Shown here one piece after another: positions 45,503-48,654 of a stretch of 48,654 bases of DNA. The notes under the pieces were generated by a model. The model was not told where the DNA came from. It made no database searches and saw only the letters and a list, made by a program, of their open reading frames with translations. The DNA lies in the NCBI GenBank assembly GCA_944376905.1, contig CALWEA010000002.1, positions 1 through 48,654 of the forward strand. Reading direction: 5' to 3'. Source of the stretch: an uncultured Clostridia bacterium (GTDB lineage: Bacteria; Bacillota; Clostridia; Christensenellales; UBA1242). Position 1 is the stretch's first letter. Every line of letters begins with the position of its first letter. Position numbers and translations under genes: made by a program.

Positions 45503-46789
45503 ATGATAGATATAAATCTTATAAAAAATAATCCACAAAAAGTTAAAGAAGCATTAAAAAAGAAAAATTGGGACACTGATTTTTCTGAATTGTTACAACA
45601 AATAAAAATGAAAAATAAACTTCAACAGGATAACGATTTATTAAAAGAAGAAAGAAATAAATTATCTTCACAAGTTCCTATTATAAAAAAAAGTGGGGGA
45701 GATGTTGAATCAATATTTGCAAAAGTTAAATCAATAAATAAAAATATTGAAATATTAGATAAAGAAATTAGCGAATTGGATGATAAAATTTTTCAGTTTG
45801 TAAGTGCTTTGCCTAATTTGCCTGATGATGATTTATTACCAGGTGGAAAAGAAAACAATCAAGCTATAAGAACATTTGGCAATAAACCTTTTTTTGATTT
45901 TAAACCTAAGAATCATGTTGAATTATGTGAGAGTTTAGGATTGATTGATTATGAAAGAGCTGCTAAAATAAGTGGGAAGGGAACATGGATTTATACAAAT
46001 GAAGGTGCTCGTTTGGAATGGGCTTTATTAAATTATTTTATTAGTGAACATTTAAAAGATGGCTATACTTTTATTCTTCCACCTCATATTTTAAATTATG
46101 AAAGTGGTTTTGTTGCGGGACAATTTCCCAAATTTAAAGAAGATGTTTTTTGGTTGGAAAATACTCAGCCACAAAAATTTATATTACCAACAGCAGAAAC
46201 TGCGTTAGTAAATTTTCATAGAAATGAAATTTTAAGTCAAGATGATTTACCTAAAAAATATTTTGCATACACTCCTTGTTATAGATGTGAAGCAGGAAGT
46301 TATAGAACTGAAGAAAGAGGTATGATTCGAGGTTATCAATTTAATAAAATTGAAATGTTTCAATACACAACACCAGAAAATTCCGATTTAGCATTTGAAG
46401 AACTTGTTACAAAAGCAGAAAAACTTGTTGAGGGTTTGGGTTTGCATTTTCAAACTAGCAAATTGGCAGCAGGGGATTGTTCACACAGTATGGCAAGAAC
46501 TTATGATATTGAAGTTTGGATACCTAGTATGGGTATTTATAAAGAAGTATCTTCTGCTAGTAATGCCAGAGACTATCAAGCGAGAAGGGGAAACATTAGA
46601 TTTAAAGACAAAACAACTAATAAAACAAGATTTTGTCATATTTTAAATGCTAGCGGTTTAGCAACGGCAAGATTAATTCCTGCTATTGTTGAGCAATTCC
46701 AAAATAAAGATGGAAGTGTCAATATACCAAAAGTTTTAGTACCTTTTATGGGTGGTCAAACAATAATAAAACCTAAATCAAAACAATAA
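45503..46789 (+). CDS. serS: Seryl-tRNA synthetase
   Basis: 428 residues with SD TAGGAG. N-terminal coiled-coil arm (about 30-105), class II core with motif 2 around PCYRCEAGSYRTEERGMIRG (about 258-277) and motif 3 GLATARLIPAIVEQF (about 390-404). Charges tRNA-Ser and tRNA-Sec. The next gene follows after 22 bases and may be co-transcribed. Confidence 0.97.
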   Translation: MIDINLIKNNPQKVKEALKKKNWDTDFSELLQQIKMKNKLQQDNDLLKEERNKLSSQVPIIKKSGGDVESIFAKVKSINKNIEILDKEISELDDKIFQFVSALPNLPDDDLLPGGKENNQAIRTFGNKPFFDFKPKNHVELCESLGLIDYERAAKISGKGTWIYTNEGARLEWALLNYFISEHLKDGYTFILPPHILNYESGFVAGQFPKFKEDVFWLENTQPQKFILPTAETALVNFHRNEILSQDDLPKKYFAYTPCYRCEAGSYRTEERGMIRGYQFNKIEMFQYTTPENSDLAFEELVTKAEKLVEGLGLHFQTSKLAAGDCSHSMARTYDIEVWIPSMGIYKEVSSASNARDYQARRGNIRFKDKTTNKTRFCHILNASGLATARLIPAIVEQFQNKDGSVNIPKVLVPFMGGQTIIKPKSKQ

Positions 46790-46811
46790 AAAAGATTAAT
46801 GAATTAAATTT

Positions 46812-47762
46812 ATGAAAGTATTTGATAAAGAAACAATTGAAGGATTTTCATATGGCGTTGATTTGGATATAATAGAAAAATCTATATCCGAATTATTTTT
46901 GATTTTGGAAAATTCTATGCAAGATTTTAGAAAAAGTAATCCTTTTGTAAATGAGAATTTCAAAATTTTACTCGTTAATGAATTTTATAGTGGGGCAGTT
47001 TGTCCTCAATCTAATCTTGACGTATTTTTGATTATAAATAGTCCTCAAATTGAAATAAATTCAATAAAATTATCTAAAAATTGGTTTGTTAATATAAAAA
47101 ATAAAATTATAAAAGCCTATTATGCTCAAAAAAAAGTGAAAATCAATAAAAAAATAAAACAAAAATACTTAAATGATATCACTAAAAAAATTAATGAAGA
47201 CAAATCTAAGTATAATATTAATGATTTTAATAAAGATATTTTAATTCATATTTCAAAATATATTCCTAATACTAGTTTAGTTAGTTTAAAACAAGGAATA
47301 ATATCAATAACAGGGGGATTATTCGCTTTTAAAATTAATATTTATCCAGTTATTGACAAATTTGGTTCTTTTAATTTTTATCAACCAAACAAAAATAAAT
47401 TTGTAAATATTGATTTTAAATATAGATTTAAAAATTTAGAACATTTGATAGAGCAGTGCGGTAAAAATGTTTTAAAATTAATAAAAATTTATAATTCTCT
47501 TATTTATCATATAAATAACAAATCTAATTTTAATGAAATTTTAATTGAAAGTCTTATTTATAACTTGCCTAATGAAATTTTTAATAAAAATAATATTTAT
47601 GAAATTTTTGTTTTTAGCGTTAATTTTTTCTTAAATAAAAATATATCTATTTTAAAGTCTATTTGTGATGATTCTATATTAATTAAAGAAGAGAAATTAA
47701 TAGAAGATAATGATATAAATACATTTTTAAAAATCTTATCATCAATCATAAAATATTCTTAA
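46812..47762 (+). CDS. Uncharacterised protein, possible nucleotidyltransferase fold
   Basis: 316 residues. No clear SD precedes the ATG. The segment FYSGAVCPQSNLDVFLIIN (about 57-75) is reminiscent of the G-x-x...x-D-x-D strand-turn of nucleotidyltransferases, though only one Asp of the usual pair is clear. The rest is Asn/Lys/Ile-rich with long helices. It sits 22 bases behind serS and ends before a strong terminator, so it is probably a real gene expressed with serS. No partner or pathway is evident. Confidence 0.7.
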   Translation: MKVFDKETIEGFSYGVDLDIIEKSISELFLILENSMQDFRKSNPFVNENFKILLVNEFYSGAVCPQSNLDVFLIINSPQIEINSIKLSKNWFVNIKNKIIKAYYAQKKVKINKKIKQKYLNDITKKINEDKSKYNINDFNKDILIHISKYIPNTSLVSLKQGIISITGGLFAFKINIYPVIDKFGSFNFYQPNKNKFVNIDFKYRFKNLEHLIEQCGKNVLKLIKIYNSLIYHINNKSNFNEILIESLIYNLPNEIFNKNNIYEIFVFSVNFFLNKNISILKSICDDSILIKEEKLIEDNDINTFLKILSSIIKYS

Positions 47763-47892
47763 ATTTATAAAAATGTTAATTATAATTTTCAATATATAAT
47801 AGAGGTAATATAATAAAAAATTTAATAAAAAATAATTTCTAAAATACAAAATTTTTAATAGGGTATTAACGAAATTATTTTTTATAACTGCG

Positions 47893-47935
47893 AAACTATT
47901 CGCAAAAGACAAGTTTTGCGAATAGTTTTGTTTAA
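47893..47935 (+). terminator. Strong hairpin terminator after the serS operon
   Basis: AAACTATTCGCAAAA (47893-47907) pairs perfectly with 47914-47928 (15 bp, loop GACAAG), followed by TTGTTTAA. The stem would also work in the other orientation. Confidence 0.8.
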
Positions 47936-48248
47936 TATATTACAAATTCAAAAAAGTTTAATTTATTACATTAAAAAATAATTAAAATCATCATTTATAA
48001 TTATATACAAATATTCAAATAAATTTTATATTCATTTTTAAAATTTATTATAAAAAATATATAAATTTTAATTTACTATTTTATTGCAAATCTTATAAAG
48101 ATATTAATTTATAATGTTATATAATGCATAATTTTTTTATCTTTTTTCTATATTTAGATTATATAAATTTTTGTCAATTTAATTTACAATAAGAAAATTA
48201 ATATATTTCAAAATAAACTAAATTCGACAAATTTTCCTATAAATAGTG

Positions 48249-48269
48249 GTATTATGCATTGCATAGTAC
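48249..48269. promoter_or_regulatory. Palindromic operator candidate before padR
   Basis: A 21-base near-palindrome GTATTATGCA-T-TGCATAGTAC with mismatches only at one arm position pair and the centre, just 9 bases upstream of the -35 element. Fits an operator for the downstream PadR regulator. Confidence 0.55.
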
Positions 48270-48278
48270 TAAAAAATA

Positions 48279-48307
48279 TTGACTATTAGGAATATTTTTG
48301 ATATAAT
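48279..48307 (+). promoter_or_regulatory. padR promoter
   Basis: TTGACT (48279-48284), 17 bases, TATAAT (48302-48307) preceded by TGA. Very close to consensus. Confidence 0.8.
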
Positions 48308-48340
48308 CATAATATATTGTTAACATTGTGAGGTGTTACC

Positions 48341-48654
48341 ATGATTAATCAAAATATTCCTAGAGGACAACTTTCTACAATTTTATTGTCTACCCTATTA
48401 ACTGGTGATAAATATGGTTACGAAATTATAAATGATATAAAAGAAAAAACAAATGGTGAATTAATCATAAAACAACCCAGTTTGTATAGCGCTTTATCAA
48501 GATTAGAAAAACAGGAATTTATTTCATCATACTGGAGAGATAGTGATATTGGAGGAAGAAGACATTATTATAGTTTAACAGATTTGGGTAAAAAACAATT
48601 AGAAAAATTAGAAGATAATTTTTATATTTCTCAAAAAAATGTTTCAAATTGTTT
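48341..48654 (+). CDS. PadR-family regulator, 3' end outside the window
   Basis: At least 104 residues, open to the window edge. The ATG follows GTGAGGTG. The N-terminus IPRGQLSTILLSTLLTGDKYGYEI (shown in part: GDKYGYEI, about 27-34), then QPSLYSALSRLEKQEFISS and GGRRHYYSLTDLGKKQLEKL, is the PadR winged helix. PadR proteins usually repress an adjacent transporter or stress gene; the target is not in view. Autoregulation is likely given the palindrome next to its promoter. Confidence 0.9.
   Translation, partial: MINQNIPRGQLSTILLSTLLTGDKYGYEIINDIKEKTNGELIIKQPSLYSALSRLEKQEFISSYWRDSDIGGRRHYYSLTDLGKKQLEKLEDNFYISQKNVSNC

Larger units (their letters stand above)
47763..48340. other. 578-base non-coding gap
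   Basis: Extremely AT-rich. It contains the 15-bp terminator hairpin at 47893-47928 and, at its right end, the palindrome and promoter of the PadR gene. No ORF with an SD and no RNA gene was recognised in the middle (47940-48240). Confidence 0.6.

Noticed and set aside
1..48654. CRISPR arrays, tRNA or rRNA genes
   Set aside because: No regularly spaced repeats, no tRNA-like cloverleaf with GGTTCAANNCC and no rRNA-like sequence was noticed.

Overview
The window is very AT-rich, low-GC DNA with Shine-Dalgarno sites of the AGGAGG type, spore genes (spoVAD remnant, spoVAE, yunB-like) and the core order ftsK-rimO-pgsA-recA ... miaB-mutS-mutL-miaA / lexA. This fits a spore-forming or recently spore-forming Clostridia-type Firmicute, probably an uncultured gut lineage; the species cannot be named from the sequence alone.

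Positions 1 to about 26,190 are an integrative and conjugative element (ICE), all genes on the + strand. In order it holds regulators (HTH protein, sigma region-4 protein), a MobL-type relaxase with a small putative accessory protein, a VirD4-type coupling protein, a 1486-residue Ig-repeat surface protein, and a minimal type IV secretion set (VirB2-like pilin, a small membrane protein, VirB6-like channel, VirB4-like ATPase with a VirB3/PrgI-like N-terminus). These are followed by an accessory block (ArdC-like protein without its zinc-protease motif, DUF3846-like protein, several phage/plasmid-type small proteins, an LRR protein, a YubB/Api92-like protein, a CHC2-TOPRIM primase-like protein, a C5-cytosine methyltransferase) and two tandem large serine recombinases at the right end. 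No antibiotic-resistance gene is visible. The left end of the element is not recognisable in the window.

The right end of the element abuts the last ~131 codons of spoVAD, so the ICE sits inside a sporulation/germination gene. The 5' part of spoVAD should lie beyond the left edge. This resembles the class of elements that split sporulation genes (skin in sigK and similar), but here the element is a complete-looking ICE.

From 26.2 kb onward the DNA is chromosomal: spoVAE, a yunB-like gene, ftsK/spoIIIE, rimO, pgsA, recA, a class A penicillin-binding protein (- strand), miaB, mutS, mutL, miaA, lexA (-), a tyrosine recombinase (-), serS, an uncharacterised gene and the start of a PadR regulator. 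Most promoters I can see share TTGNNN, a 16-17 base spacer and TGATATAAT. lexA has a near-consensus LexA box over its -35 element, whereas recA has none and carries a different perfect palindrome. Both enzymes for the A37 tRNA modification are shortened: MiaA lacks its helical insertion domain and MiaB lacks its TRAM domain.

Most worth following up: the ICE in spoVAD with two recombinases that share near-identical patches, the long folded leader plus a nine-codon upstream ORF ahead of the secretion genes, the parallel domain loss in MiaA and MiaB, and the excess of CCGG in the element, which also encodes a solitary cytosine methyltransferase.
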